DNA from: Rhizobium sp. CSW-27
GTDB lineage: Bacteria; Pseudomonadota; Alphaproteobacteria; Rhizobiales; Rhizobiaceae
Assembly: GCF_018760785.1 (NCBI RefSeq)
Contig: NZ_JAHHZO010000007.1
Span: forward strand, 62,001 to 126,000
Direction of reading: 5' to 3'
DNA length: 64,000 nt
The notes beneath the pieces are model-generated. The model searched no databases. It had not been told where the DNA came from and saw nothing but the letters and a program-made list of their open reading frames with translations. The first letter of the stretch is position 1. The number at the start of each line of letters is the position of its first letter. Both the position numbers and the translations under genes were made by a program. Below are positions 25,956 to 34,876 of this stretch, in pieces.

Positions 25956-27554
25956 TCAACGGGTCTTGGTGATCTTTTCGAAGCGGGATAGCCAGGGGCT
26001 CACGATCATGCCCTTGACGTCGGCGCGATAGGCTGCGGTGTCGATCACCTCCGAGAACGGCTGGATCGGCATGACAAGCTCATCCATGTAGGTCTGGATA
26101 CCCTGATAGAGCTTGGCCTGTCTGGCAGGATCACGCTCGACGAGCGCCTGTTCGATCAGGGTGTTCAGTTTCTCGTCGAAGAAACTGGTGCGCCAACTCT
26201 GATAGTTCGTCAGCTTGGCTTCGTCCGCATTGTTCGGATTATAGGCCATGGAGCGCAGATTGTTGTCGGGATGCGGCTGCTGCCCGCCACCGCCACGGCC
26301 CACGAGCAGTTCGAACTTGCGATCGCGCATTGCGCCGTAAATCTGGTCTCCGGAGCCGCTGATGATGCTGGCCTTGATTCCGGCTTGAGCGAGCGTGTTC
26401 TGGATGGCCGTTGCCGCCTTCAGGAACGGGTCTTCGGAGAGAACGCGCAGCGTCGTCTCGAAGCCGTCGGGATAGCCCGCCTCCGCCAGCAGTGCCTTTG
26501 CCTTTTCCACGTCGAGCACATAGCCCTGATCGGGCAGCTGACCCATCACGCCCGTGCTCAGCGGCCGCTGGTGCAGCGTGCCGTAATAGGGCATTATGGC
26601 CTCGTTGATGCCCTTGTAATCAATGAGATAGCGCAGCGCCTCACGCACCTTCCGCTTGGCGAAGCGTTCATCCTTCATGGAGACCGCAAGGTAGTAGAAA
26701 CCGGAGCCGGGCGTGGACTGGATGACGATGCTCTCGTCCTTTTCCAGGGCGGCCAGATCCGGTGCCTGCAGCGAATAGGCAACGTCGATGTCGCCTTTGT
26801 CCAGCATCAGTCGCTGCGACTGCGATTCCGGCAGATGGCGCATCAGGATGCGGCGCATGGCCGGCTTTTCGCCCCAGTAGCCGTCATTGCGGGTCAGAAT
26901 GATGTATTCGTTGGATTTCCACTGCCCGAGCGTGTAGGGGCCCGACCCCGCGGAATTCAGCGTGAGCCATGCGCCGCCAAGATCGCCATCCCTCTCATGC
27001 TCCAGGGCCGTCTTGCTGTCTATCACGGATCCCGGTCCGTTCTGCGCCAGGATCATCAGGATGAGATTGGGGTCGTCCGGCTGCGGCAGGTTGAGCACGA
27101 AGGTATGATCATCCTCGACGACGAACAGCTTGTCGGCTGCATCCAGTTTGAAGCCGCGCGTTTTCAGGAAGGACGACTGCGCAAGGTTGCGGACGAGGAG
27201 GCGCTTCAGGCTCCAGGCCACATCCTTTGCCGTGACCGGATTGCCGGATGCAAAGCGGGCGTCCTTGCGCAGGTGAAACCGGATCGAGCGGCCGTCAGCG
27301 GCGATCTCCCAGCGTTCGGCCAGGCGCGGCTGCACGCTGCGGTCCTCGGGCGAAAGCATCACCAGCGTGTCATACACGTTGTTCAGGACTTGCACCGTTT
27401 CACGGCCGGTAATGGCGGCCGGGTCCAGCGTCAGGATGTTGTTCATGGTGGTCGCCACCACCAGTTGGTCCTTCGGGGTTTCGGCAAAGCCTGGAAGCGG
27501 CACGGCTCCGAGCAGAAGCGCGCCCAATGCGGCAGTTGCAAAGAAATGTTTCAT
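25956..27554 (-). CDS. Dipeptide-type ABC transporter substrate-binding protein (family 5)
   Basis: 532-residue periplasmic binding protein of the DppA/OppA family: signal peptide (MKHFFATAALGALLLGAVPLPGFAE), then DQLVVATTMNNILTLDPAAI, the RFHLRKDARFASGNPVTAKDV segment and LTRNDGYWGEKPAM. The ATG at 27554 follows GGGAGGTAAC. It is third in a minus-strand operon behind an enolase-superfamily enzyme and an SGNH hydrolase. The plus-strand permease/ATPase operon facing it has no binding protein, and both promoters carry the same operator, so this protein almost certainly feeds that importer. The ligand is unknown, possibly an acid-sugar conjugate or oligosaccharide. Confidence 0.86.
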   Translation of the reverse strand: MKHFFATAALGALLLGAVPLPGFAETPKDQLVVATTMNNILTLDPAAITGRETVQVLNNVYDTLVMLSPEDRSVQPRLAERWEIAADGRSIRFHLRKDARFASGNPVTAKDVAWSLKRLLVRNLAQSSFLKTRGFKLDAADKLFVVEDDHTFVLNLPQPDDPNLILMILAQNGPGSVIDSKTALEHERDGDLGGAWLTLNSAGSGPYTLGQWKSNEYIILTRNDGYWGEKPAMRRILMRHLPESQSQRLMLDKGDIDVAYSLQAPDLAALEKDESIVIQSTPGSGFYYLAVSMKDERFAKRKVREALRYLIDYKGINEAIMPYYGTLHQRPLSTGVMGQLPDQGYVLDVEKAKALLAEAGYPDGFETTLRVLSEDPFLKAATAIQNTLAQAGIKASIISGSGDQIYGAMRDRKFELLVGRGGGGQQPHPDNNLRSMAYNPNNADEAKLTNYQSWRTSFFDEKLNTLIEQALVERDPARQAKLYQGIQTYMDELVMPIQPFSEVIDTAAYRADVKGMIVSPWLSRFEKITKTR

Positions 27555-27633
27555 GTTACCTCCCATGTGCGCGCTGATGGCGCGACCGTTGATCATGCGG
27601 CAGGCCATCCGTTCCTCCACGGACCTGATCCGC

Positions 27634-28263
27634 TCATGCAAGAATGCTGTTCACCGGCTGAGCCAGGGCGTGACCGATTGCCATGCTGGCCTGTGCGTCG
27701 AGATGAACCCCATCCGCGGCCGACGCCCTGGCGACCGTGCCGGAATCGAAGAAGAAGGCGCCACTTTCCTCCGCGACCATGCGAAAGAGTGGCGCGAGCC
27801 GTTCGGACTCACGAATGCTGCGGCCTCCCGCCGGGGCGCCCTCCGGCCCCGGCACGCACGGCGGCGGCGCGACGATCAGAAGCTTCGGCCGTGCGTTGCG
27901 CGGCTTGTAGGGAAAGCCATCGACAATCTGCGCAAGGCGGCGCATGCCGGAAAACGCAGCCTCGGCGCGCCCGCCATGGACGGGCTTCAGATCGTTTGTT
28001 CCCAGCATGATGATCACGAGATCGAGCGGCATGTGCGAGGCAAGCGCTACTTCGAGGCTGCGCGCGCCGTTCCGGTCTGCCGGGCCGGTATGATCATCGA
28101 AACAGGTGGTCCGGCCTCCGAGACCCTCGCTGATGACGTCAAAGCCATCTCCCAACCGGTCTTCCAGCGCCGTTGGCCAGCGGAATTCCGGCGGGTGGCG
28201 CAGGCCCGTCACCGGGTCGGCACCCCAGGTCAGACTGTCTCCGAAGGCCAGGATCGTCTTCAT
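27634..28263 (-). CDS. SGNH/GDSL-family hydrolase
   Basis: 209-residue cytoplasmic SGNH hydrolase. Block I GDSLTWG gives the nucleophile S10, block II has the glycine at LGGRT (about 49), block III is GTND (88-91) with the Asn of the oxyanion hole, and block V D184-G-V-H187 supplies the catalytic Asp and His. No signal peptide. The ATG at 28263 follows GAGGGTCGCA and lies 8 bp from the enolase-family stop, so the genes are co-transcribed. Family members deacylate or deacetylate sugars and lipids; here it may remove an acyl group from the imported ligand or its acid-sugar product. Confidence 0.82.
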   Translation of the reverse strand: MKTILAFGDSLTWGADPVTGLRHPPEFRWPTALEDRLGDGFDVISEGLGGRTTCFDDHTGPADRNGARSLEVALASHMPLDLVIIMLGTNDLKPVHGGRAEAAFSGMRRLAQIVDGFPYKPRNARPKLLIVAPPPCVPGPEGAPAGGRSIRESERLAPLFRMVAEESGAFFFDSGTVARASAADGVHLDAQASMAIGHALAQPVNSILA

Positions 28264-28271
28264 TGCGACCC

Positions 28272-29420
28272 TCACCGAACGCGGTTGTTCTCGATAACGT
28301 CGAAATCGATGTCTTCGCCGAGGCCCGGGCGGTCCGGCACATGCACATAGCCATCCGCATCCATCGGATCGGACAGGGATTTCAGGTAATCATGCCCGTC
28401 GTCATACTCCAGGAAGGGGTGGAGCAATCCGCGCTCATACCAGCGGCAGTTCTTCGAGGCGGCGACCACGTGCAGGTTCATGGCCGTGTTGCCGTGCACC
28501 TCGCATTCCATGCCGAAGCACTCGGCCATGCGCATCGTCTTCAGGGCGGGCGTGATCCCGCCGACATCGTTGACGCCGGTGCGCAGGATATCGCAGGCAC
28601 CGTTCTTGACCCATTCCGCGCGGTGCCAGTGTTTTCCCCCCGCGCTTTCCGGCCCGACGACCGGAATGTCCAGATTATCTGCAAGCCACTTGTAGGACGA
28701 CATCGACTGTTCATCCATCGGCTCCTCGATCCAGTCGAAGCCGAGTTTTTCCAGCCCACGGCCCAGTTCCAGCGCATCGGTGCGCGAATACCAGTGAAAC
28801 GCATCGATCATCAGTCGGATGTCGGGACCAACCGCCTCGCGGACGGCGGCGCAGGCCTTCAAATCCATCTTGACGTCCGGTGCCCAGCTGACCGGCGGCA
28901 TCCAGGTGTGCAGCTTGATACCCTTGTAGCCGCGCTTGACCAGCGTTTCCGCAAAACGGCCGTAGTCTTCGGGTGTCGCCAGACCGCCCGGCAATTCGTC
29001 GCCACACATGATCGACCCGTAGGCGAGAACCTTGTCGCGATAGGCGCCGATCAACTTGTATACAGGTGTCCCGAGCGCGCGGCCGGCAAGGTCCCATAGC
29101 GCGCAGTCCACCACCGCCAGAGTCCGGTCCGTCAGCTGCGCAGCGGAGCCACGCTGCCAATGGGCGAGATCCTGCCACAGGCGTTCGCGATCCCTGCAGT
29201 CCTGCCCGATCAGAACCTTCTTGACGAATTTGTCGATCACGTGAGGGCGCACGATTTCCGGTGCCGTAAACGAATGGCCCTCGTGGCCATCTTCTGTCCG
29301 GACAGTCAGAATTGCCTGCTCCACTTGATGCGGCGGACCGGGATGGGCGTGGCCCGCGCTGTCGGAGTGGCGGCGGGTCGTCGTGCGGAAAACGCGCGTG
29401 GAAACCTCTGTGATGATCAT
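28272..29420 (-). CDS. Enolase-superfamily (mandelate racemase/muconate lactonizing) enzyme, probable acid-sugar dehydratase
   Basis: 382-residue enolase-superfamily protein with the N-terminal capping domain and TIM barrel. Candidate catalytic residues are the K169-x-H171 pair (GIKLHTW), metal ligands D206 (IDAFHW), E232 (IEEP) and E258 (GPES), and H309 (EVHGNTAMN). A KxH strand with a distal His is found in several acid-sugar dehydratases and racemases of this superfamily; the exact substrate cannot be read. The ATG at 29420 is preceded by a TTG in frame. It heads the minus-strand operon and has a near-consensus promoter overlapped by the GntR-type operator. Confidence 0.83.
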   Translation of the reverse strand: MIITEVSTRVFRTTTRRHSDSAGHAHPGPPHQVEQAILTVRTEDGHEGHSFTAPEIVRPHVIDKFVKKVLIGQDCRDRERLWQDLAHWQRGSAAQLTDRTLAVVDCALWDLAGRALGTPVYKLIGAYRDKVLAYGSIMCGDELPGGLATPEDYGRFAETLVKRGYKGIKLHTWMPPVSWAPDVKMDLKACAAVREAVGPDIRLMIDAFHWYSRTDALELGRGLEKLGFDWIEEPMDEQSMSSYKWLADNLDIPVVGPESAGGKHWHRAEWVKNGACDILRTGVNDVGGITPALKTMRMAECFGMECEVHGNTAMNLHVVAASKNCRWYERGLLHPFLEYDDGHDYLKSLSDPMDADGYVHVPDRPGLGEDIDFDVIENNRVR

Positions 29421-29725
29421 CAATCTACCTGCAATCAGCTATGGCAACTGCCTAGTTGTCATTTCTGTTATACAGGTTTGTGGATTTCTGTCAAATTCTG
29501 TCCAGACAAGTTGTCTGCCGCACGAAGACATCTTCAAGATCCTGACCATGTTGGCGCGCGTCTTGCGTCTTGAGCGCGATGGCGTCACCGTCGGTGCAAG
29601 CGCAGGCTTCTTGTCTCCGGCTGCGCTGCATGCTCCACAAGTGTTTGTTGCAGTGCGAGAGACTCGGCGCGTCTTCGGGCGTGGCAGCTCGCTGCCGAGC
29701 GGGGCAGAGTGATGGATCGAGGACG
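29421..29725. other. Divergent intergenic region, 305 bp
   Basis: Between the enolase-family gene (minus) and the GGT-like gene (plus). It is less GC-rich near 29430-29520, where it holds the promoter/operator at 29465-29494, the dyad 29504-29516 and the inverted pair CAACT/AGTTG (29445-29458). I see no convincing promoter for the GGT-like gene in its distal half and no additional gene. Confidence 0.55.
29465..29494 (-). promoter_or_regulatory. Promoter and operator of the enolase-family operon
   Basis: On the minus strand TTGACA (29494-29489) and TATAAC (29472-29467) are separated by exactly 16 bp, a near-consensus sigma-70 promoter with start point about 40 bp before the gene. The palindrome CTGTTATACAG (29465-29475 on plus) covers the -10. 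Read on the minus strand the site is AAACCTGTATAACAG, matching AACCTGTATGACAGG at the ABC operon. A further dyad AGACAA-G-TTGTCT at 29504-29516 lies just upstream of the -35. Confidence 0.7.
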
Positions 29726-31318
29726 ATGACGGACGGGCAGGACGGCACGGACAGGCGGCAGGGCGGTCGAGATGCCCGCGGCAGCAGCACGATGATCGTT
29801 GCTCCGCATGCGCAGGCCGGCGAGGCGGGACATGCGGTGCTGGAGGCGGGCGGCAATGCCATCGAGGCGCTGGTTGCGGCCGGCGCGGCGCTCTCGGTCG
29901 TCTATCCGCATTTCTGCGGTCTGGGGGGCGATGCGGTCTGGATGCTGTCGGATGCGAAGGGTCAGGTGACGACGCTGCTCGGCATCGGCCAGTCGGCCCA
30001 GGATATCTCGGGCATCAAGGAGCTTCCGCCGCGCGGCGCCGCCTCCATGCTGACATCCGCCTGCCTCGTCGAAAGCTGGGGCAGGCTGCTGGCGCTGTCG
30101 CGTGAAGAATGGGGCGGCAGGCGGTCGCTGGCACAGTTGCTGGAGCCCGCCGTTCAACTGGCCGAAGACGGTTTCACCGTCAGCCCGTCCCAACGCTTCT
30201 GGTGGGATTTTCGTGCGGCGGAGCGTGCAGGATGGCGGGGCTTCGAGCCCGTTTTCAGCGGGCAGGGGGTGCAGAGGCAGCCGGCGCTGGCCCGCACTCT
30301 GCGGCGGATTGCCGAGCACGGACCCCGGGAATTTTATGAGGGGGCGCTTGCCGCCGACATTGCTGCGGGGCTTGCTGCCGCAGGCTCGCCCCTGACGGCG
30401 CGGGATCTGGCGGCCACCGAGGCACGGTTCGAAGCTCCCGTGCAGCTCGCCTACCGGGACCTGACGCTCTGCGCCCCGCCGCCGCCGACGCAGGGCCTTA
30501 CCACGCTTGGCATCATGGGGGTGCTGGGTCGACTGGCGCCGGGCACGATGGCGAGCGATAGCGCCGATTTCTATCACCATCTGGTGGAGGCGGTGAAGCA
30601 GGCCTTTCTCGATCGCGGCGCGATCGCCGATCCGGATTTCCTCGTCCCCGGCGCTCTGGAGGATCTCCTTGACCCGATGCGGCTTTCCGCCAAGGCAGGC
30701 GCGATCGATCCCGTTCACGCTCTCGCCTGGCCGCACGCCCATCGCCACGGCGATACGGCCTTCCTCGCAGCCGTGGATGCGCAGGGGCGCGTGGCCTGTG
30801 TGCTGCAAAGCATCTATTTTGATTGGGGGAGCGGCATCGTTGTGGGCGATACCGGCATTCTCTGGCAGAACCGCGGGGCGGCGTTCAGCCTCGATCCGGC
30901 AAGCCCCAACCGGCTGGAACCCGGCAAGCGACCGTTTTACACGCTCAATCCCGGCCTTGCGCTGAAGAACGGGCGTCCGCATCTGCTCTACGGCACGCAG
31001 GGCGCCGATGGCCAGCCGCAGACGCTTGCACTTCTGCTCAGCCTGCTCATCGACCATCATCTCGATCCCGCCGCGGCGCTGTCGCGGCCGCGCTTCCTGC
31101 TCGGCAGGACCTTCTCCGACGGCCGCGATACGCTGAAGCTGGAGCGCAATGCCGGTGCGGCGGTCTTTGGGAGCCTGGCGGCGAGGGGACATGTCGTTTC
31201 CGATCTCGAGCCGCTCAGCCCGCTGGGCGGGCAGGCGGGTATCATTCGCATCCACGACGATGGCAGGATCGAGGGCGCACACGATCCCCGCAGCGATGGC
31301 GGCGCCATCGCATCCTGA
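29726..31318 (+). CDS. Gamma-glutamyltransferase-family Ntn hydrolase
   Basis: 530-residue protein of the gamma-glutamyltranspeptidase family. The N-terminal half has MIVAPHAQAGEAGHAVLEAGGNAIEALVA and the GLGGDAVWML stretch. The self-processing site should be T344 in HGDTAFLAAVD, where cleavage would expose the threonine nucleophile; the small-subunit NRGAAFSLDP and KRPFYTLNPGLAL blocks follow. No signal peptide is evident from the ATG at 29726 (GAGGACG before it), so a cytoplasmic amidohydrolase role such as glutaryl-, acyl- or gamma-glutamyl-amide cleavage is more likely than periplasmic glutathione turnover. It lies 14 bp upstream of the amidohydrolase gene and starts the plus-strand catabolic island. 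Confidence 0.82.
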   Translation: MTDGQDGTDRRQGGRDARGSSTMIVAPHAQAGEAGHAVLEAGGNAIEALVAAGAALSVVYPHFCGLGGDAVWMLSDAKGQVTTLLGIGQSAQDISGIKELPPRGAASMLTSACLVESWGRLLALSREEWGGRRSLAQLLEPAVQLAEDGFTVSPSQRFWWDFRAAERAGWRGFEPVFSGQGVQRQPALARTLRRIAEHGPREFYEGALAADIAAGLAAAGSPLTARDLAATEARFEAPVQLAYRDLTLCAPPPPTQGLTTLGIMGVLGRLAPGTMASDSADFYHHLVEAVKQAFLDRGAIADPDFLVPGALEDLLDPMRLSAKAGAIDPVHALAWPHAHRHGDTAFLAAVDAQGRVACVLQSIYFDWGSGIVVGDTGILWQNRGAAFSLDPASPNRLEPGKRPFYTLNPGLALKNGRPHLLYGTQGADGQPQTLALLLSLLIDHHLDPAAALSRPRFLLGRTFSDGRDTLKLERNAGAAVFGSLAARGHVVSDLEPLSPLGGQAGIIRIHDDGRIEGAHDPRSDGGAIAS

Positions 31319-31332
31319 ACAATAGGCATTCC

Positions 31333-32571
31333 ATGATCTTCGATCTCGTCATCCGCAATGCACGTCTTGCAACAGGGCCGGATCTGCTGGACATCGCAGT
31401 CCGCGACGGCCGCATCGCCGCGATGGCGTCACATCTCCGCTGCGAGGCGGTGGAAGAGGTCGATGCGCGGAAAGCGCTTGCCTTTCCCGGCTTCACCGAC
31501 GCGCATGTGCATCTCGACAAGGCCTGCATTCTCGGTCGCTGCCGCATTTGCGAGGGTACGCTTGCCGAGGCCGTGCGCGAGACGGCGAAAGCCAAGGCGG
31601 GCTTCACCGAGGAGGACGTCTATCGTCGCGCCGCCGCCGTGGTGGAGAAGGCGATCGTCCATGGCACGACCGCCATGCGCAGCTTCGTCGAAATCGATCC
31701 GCGTGCCGGTTTCCGGTCCTTCGTCGCACTGAAGCGCATCCGCGCGGATTTTGCCTTCGCCCTCGACATTCAGCTCTGCGCCTTTGCCCAGGAAGGTCTG
31801 ACGCAGGAGCCGGAGACACTTGCCATGCTCGACCGCGCGCTTGGCGAGGGGGCGGATCTGGTCGGCGGCTGTCCCTATACCGATCCCGATCCGGCCCGGC
31901 ATGTGCGGTCGATTTTCGATCTGGCGGAGAAACACGATGTCGACGTGGATTTTCATCTCGATTTCGACCTTGATCCGGACGCAACCAATCTGCCGGCGGT
32001 GATCGACGAAACGTTGCGCCGGGGCTGGGGTGGCCGGGTCACCATCGGCCACGTCACCAATCTTTCCGCAATGCCGCCCGAACGGGTCGAGGCGATCGGC
32101 CGGCAACTGGCGCAGGCAGGCATCGCACTGGTGGCGCTTCCGGCAACGGATCTGTTTCTCACCGGACGCCAGACGCCGGTTCTGACGCCGCGCGGCGTCG
32201 CACCGCTGCATCGCCTCGCGGCAGAGGGCGTCATCACTGCCGTTGCCACCAACAACGTGCTGAACCCCTTCACTCCCTATGGCGACGCCTCGCTGCTCCG
32301 CATGGCCAATCTGTTTGCCAATGTCGCCCAGCTGTCGCGTGAGGAGGATATGACGCTTGCCTTCAACATGGTGACATCACTGCCGGATCGGATCGTCAGC
32401 CGCTCTCGAGGACCTGCCAGGCTGGAGGTCGGTTGCGAGGCAACCATCGTGCTGCTGGATGCGCCCGAGCCCGCCGGCGCCGTGCGCGAGGTGAGCCGCG
32501 TGGTCGGCGGCTGGAAGGCGGGAAGGAAAAGCTTCTGGAACGGCTGGCCCGCCGTTTTCCATCCGGTCTGA
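31333..32571 (+). CDS. Metal-dependent amidohydrolase (cytosine deaminase-like)
   Basis: 412-residue amidohydrolase-superfamily enzyme. H58 and H60 in GFTDAHVHLDKA form the HxH metal site; FHLDFDLD (about 213-220) and IGHVTNLS supply further ligands; ATNNVLNPFTPYGD is the typical cytosine-deaminase-like substrate loop. The ATG at 31333 starts a canonical N-terminal beta-sandwich (FDLVIRNARLATG); the open frame extends far upstream through the GGT gene but is not coding there. Likely to deaminate or hydrolyse a cyclic amide, amidine or N-substituted ring. It is co-transcribed with the GGT-like gene. Confidence 0.82.
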   Translation: MIFDLVIRNARLATGPDLLDIAVRDGRIAAMASHLRCEAVEEVDARKALAFPGFTDAHVHLDKACILGRCRICEGTLAEAVRETAKAKAGFTEEDVYRRAAAVVEKAIVHGTTAMRSFVEIDPRAGFRSFVALKRIRADFAFALDIQLCAFAQEGLTQEPETLAMLDRALGEGADLVGGCPYTDPDPARHVRSIFDLAEKHDVDVDFHLDFDLDPDATNLPAVIDETLRRGWGGRVTIGHVTNLSAMPPERVEAIGRQLAQAGIALVALPATDLFLTGRQTPVLTPRGVAPLHRLAAEGVITAVATNNVLNPFTPYGDASLLRMANLFANVAQLSREEDMTLAFNMVTSLPDRIVSRSRGPARLEVGCEATIVLLDAPEPAGAVREVSRVVGGWKAGRKSFWNGWPAVFHPV

Positions 32572-32620
32572 CACGGCTGACGGCATCTGCCCCCGTGCAT
32601 CGTGACCGCGTAGCAGGCGC

Positions 32621-32637
32621 TTGGCACGAGACTTGCG
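32621..32637 (+). promoter_or_regulatory. Sigma-54-type (-24/-12) promoter motif
   Basis: TTGGCACGAGACTTGCG matches the sigma-54 consensus (TGGCAC, five bases, TTGC) with the obligatory GG and GC exactly 10 bp apart. It ends 38 bp before the LysR start at 32676. Sigma-54 promoters often control nitrogen-compound catabolism in rhizobia. No clear NtrC-type enhancer was found within the short gap, although it could lie inside the upstream gene. Confidence 0.5.
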
Positions 32638-32675
32638 TTTTATCAATCCACATGGCCACGATGTGGAGGCAAGAC

Positions 32676-33710
32676 ATGACTGCGCATGATATCGGCAGCC
32701 TTGATGTCCGTCTGATGCGGACACTTCTCCTTCTGCTTACCGAATGCAGCGTATCGCGCACGGCCGATCTGCTGGGTCAGGCGCAGCCGACTGTCAGCCT
32801 GACGCTCAAGCGATTGCGGGACATGTTCAACGATCCGCTTCTGGTACGTTCCGGCAGCGCGCTGGTGCCGACCGATCGCGGGCTGGCCTTGCGGGATGCG
32901 CTGGAGGGCATCCTGACCAGTATCGACAGCAGCCTAGGAGAGCGGGCAAGGTTCGATCCGAAGACGGCGCAAACGAAGTTCCGCATCGTCGCCACCAATT
33001 GTCTGGGCACCGTCCTTCTGCCGCCGCTCGTCGGCGCGATCGCCGAAGTGGCGCCCCAGATCAGCCTCGATCTTTCGCCGATGCCGGAACAGGATGACCT
33101 GCTTGCGGGCCTTGCCGACGGCACCATCGATGCGGTGATCGGAAACTGGCCGCGTCCGCCGCAACATCTGCGGCTCTCGCCGATCCTGACGACGGACATC
33201 GTCTGTCTCGTCCGGCCGAACCACCGGTTTGCGAACCGTCGCGACCGCGTGATGCTTTCGGAATATCTGGAGGAAGGCCATCTGTCGCCGACTTCCGACC
33301 GCCATGCGCATCTGAGCCCGATCGACGGCCGGCTGATCGAACTCGGCAAGAAGCGCAGGATCAAGGCGACGGTTCCGGAATATGCCATCGCCCCTTACGT
33401 GCTGGCACAATCGGATCTCGTGTTCACCACCGGGCGGCATTTTGCGGAACAGGTGGCGCAGACATTTCCCTTTGCCGTTCTCGATGCGCCGGAAGAGTTG
33501 GGGCGCATGCATTTCTACATGCTCTGGCACGACCGGAAGCACCATTCGCCGGCACAGATCTGGTTGCGCGGCATGATCAAAGCGGTTGCCATGCGCATGC
33601 GCGTGCTGGAGGAGATCGTGTTGCCGCCCCTGCCGCCGTCGTCGCAGCAGATCTGGCACAGCGCATCGCGCACGGCCTCCGAGGCGATGACATCCGGAAA
33701 GGCAATATAG
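32676..33710 (+). CDS. LysR-family transcriptional regulator (NodD-like subgroup)
   Basis: 344-residue LysR protein with the NodD/SyrM/PcaQ-like N-terminus: LDVRLMRTLLLLLTECSVSRTADLLGQAQPTVS followed by LKRLRDMFNDPLLVRSG. The sensor domain spans FRIVATNCLGTVLLPPLV to HDRKHHSPAQIWLRGMI, typical of the NodD subgroup where the tail reads H.D..H. The ATG at 32676 follows TGGAGGCAAGAC. A dyad CCACAT/ATGTGG (32648-32666) overlaps the ribosome site. It is co-directional with the transporter operon 84 bp downstream and is the best candidate for its regulator. Confidence 0.85.
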   Translation: MTAHDIGSLDVRLMRTLLLLLTECSVSRTADLLGQAQPTVSLTLKRLRDMFNDPLLVRSGSALVPTDRGLALRDALEGILTSIDSSLGERARFDPKTAQTKFRIVATNCLGTVLLPPLVGAIAEVAPQISLDLSPMPEQDDLLAGLADGTIDAVIGNWPRPPQHLRLSPILTTDIVCLVRPNHRFANRRDRVMLSEYLEEGHLSPTSDRHAHLSPIDGRLIELGKKRRIKATVPEYAIAPYVLAQSDLVFTTGRHFAEQVAQTFPFAVLDAPEELGRMHFYMLWHDRKHHSPAQIWLRGMIKAVAMRMRVLEEIVLPPLPPSSQQIWHSASRTASEAMTSGKAI

Positions 33711-33750
33711 ACTATTGTGTCTGCGTTATAGGCATCGCGCCCGGAATTCC

Positions 33751-33763
33751 GCACACTCTGTGC
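33751..33763. promoter_or_regulatory. Dyad upstream of the second polyamine-type operon
   Basis: GCACA-CTC-TGTGC, a 13-bp palindrome, overlaps TGCACTGCA (33761-33769), about 30 bp before the binding-protein start. It is a candidate site for the NodD-like LysR regulator just upstream. Confidence 0.35.
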
Positions 33764-33793
33764 ACTGCAACAAGCATAACAGGGAACAGTGCG

Positions 33794-34873
33794 ATGGCCT
33801 TCACGATGACACGACGCAATGCATTGGCGACGATGGCTGGCGGTGCTGCCGCGGGCCTGCTGGGGCGGGCGGGAACCGCTTCGGCCGCCGTCCCGGAGAT
33901 GGTGTGGGCGACCTGGGACTCCAACGGCCACCCGGAATATGTTGTCCCCTTCCAGAAGGACACCGGCACGACCATCAAGCTATCCTATCTGTCCAGCGAG
34001 GATGCGCAGTTCGCAGCCCTGAAGACGGGATCTGCCGCCGACTGGGACATGATCAATCCGTCGCTCAACGGAAGCTGGCGCTATATCAAGGCCGGCCTTC
34101 TGAAAAAGCTCGACCTTTCGCAGATCCCCAACGTCGCGAAGATGTACGACGTGTTCAGGACCACGAAAAAGGTGCAAAACGATGCCGGCGATACCTTCGC
34201 CATTCCCTATCTCTGGGGTCTCAACCCGATCGTCTACCGCACCGACAAGCTGGACAAGGAGCCCGACTACACGACGCTCTTCGACAAGAAATATGCCGGC
34301 CAGCTGGCGATGCGCGACTATGCGCTGGAATCCATCGCGATTGCCGGCCTGGTGGTGGGTGTGCCGCGTGACAAGGTGTTCACCATGGACGCCAAGGAAC
34401 TGGCAGAGGCAAAGAAGCTGCTGATCACCCAGAAGCCGCTTTTGCGCGCCTACTGGCAGACGATCGGCGATCTCACCAACCTGTTTGCCACCGGTGAAGT
34501 CACCTGCGCCTTCTCCTGGCGCGTTCCCTATGACGAGCTTCAGGGCAAGATGGCCATGGGCATGGCCAAGCCCAAGGCCGGCGTGATGGGATGGTGCGAC
34601 TGCTTCGCCATGCCCGCCAGCCTTCCGGACGACAAGGCCGCTGTTGCCTACAAGTTCATCGACTACCTGCTCGGCCCCACCTATTCTAGCCTCGTTGCCA
34701 AGATCGGCCACTATGCTACGACCTCCTCCGTCATCCGCGATCAGTTGAGCAAGGAAGAGCAGGCGACCATCTTCATCGACGATATGGATGTGATGAAGAG
34801 CTTCATGTGGCCGGTGGCGCCGGACAATTACTCGGACTGGCTGAAGATCTGGAACGAAGTCAAGGCAAGCTGA
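33794..34873 (+). CDS. Polyamine-type ABC transporter substrate-binding protein, probable Tat substrate
   Basis: 359-residue PotD-class binding protein. The N-terminus carries a twin-arginine-like signal (TRRNALATMAGGAAAGLLG, R7-R8, then a hydrophobic stretch and ASA cleavage site), suggesting export in the folded state. Mature landmarks are MVWATWDSNGHPEY, LSSEDAQFAALKTGSAADWDM and IPYLWGLNPIVYRTDKL. It heads an operon with one ATPase and two permeases. The catabolic genes downstream point to a nitrogen-rich cyclic compound or substituted amine rather than plain putrescine. Confidence 0.85.
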   Translation: MAFTMTRRNALATMAGGAAAGLLGRAGTASAAVPEMVWATWDSNGHPEYVVPFQKDTGTTIKLSYLSSEDAQFAALKTGSAADWDMINPSLNGSWRYIKAGLLKKLDLSQIPNVAKMYDVFRTTKKVQNDAGDTFAIPYLWGLNPIVYRTDKLDKEPDYTTLFDKKYAGQLAMRDYALESIAIAGLVVGVPRDKVFTMDAKELAEAKKLLITQKPLLRAYWQTIGDLTNLFATGEVTCAFSWRVPYDELQGKMAMGMAKPKAGVMGWCDCFAMPASLPDDKAAVAYKFIDYLLGPTYSSLVAKIGHYATTSSVIRDQLSKEEQATIFIDDMDVMKSFMWPVAPDNYSDWLKIWNEVKAS

Positions 34874-34876
34874 GCC

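Noticed and set aside
26271..28010. A 579-codon plus-strand frame across the binding-protein and SGNH genes
   Set aside because: Both genes on the other strand have clear catalytic or family motifs; the plus-strand frame has none.
30823..31332. Upstream 170-codon extension of the cytosine-deaminase-like amidohydrolase frame
   Set aside because: It overlaps the well-conserved C-terminal part of the GGT-like gene in another frame; the canonical N-terminal strand begins at ATG 31333.
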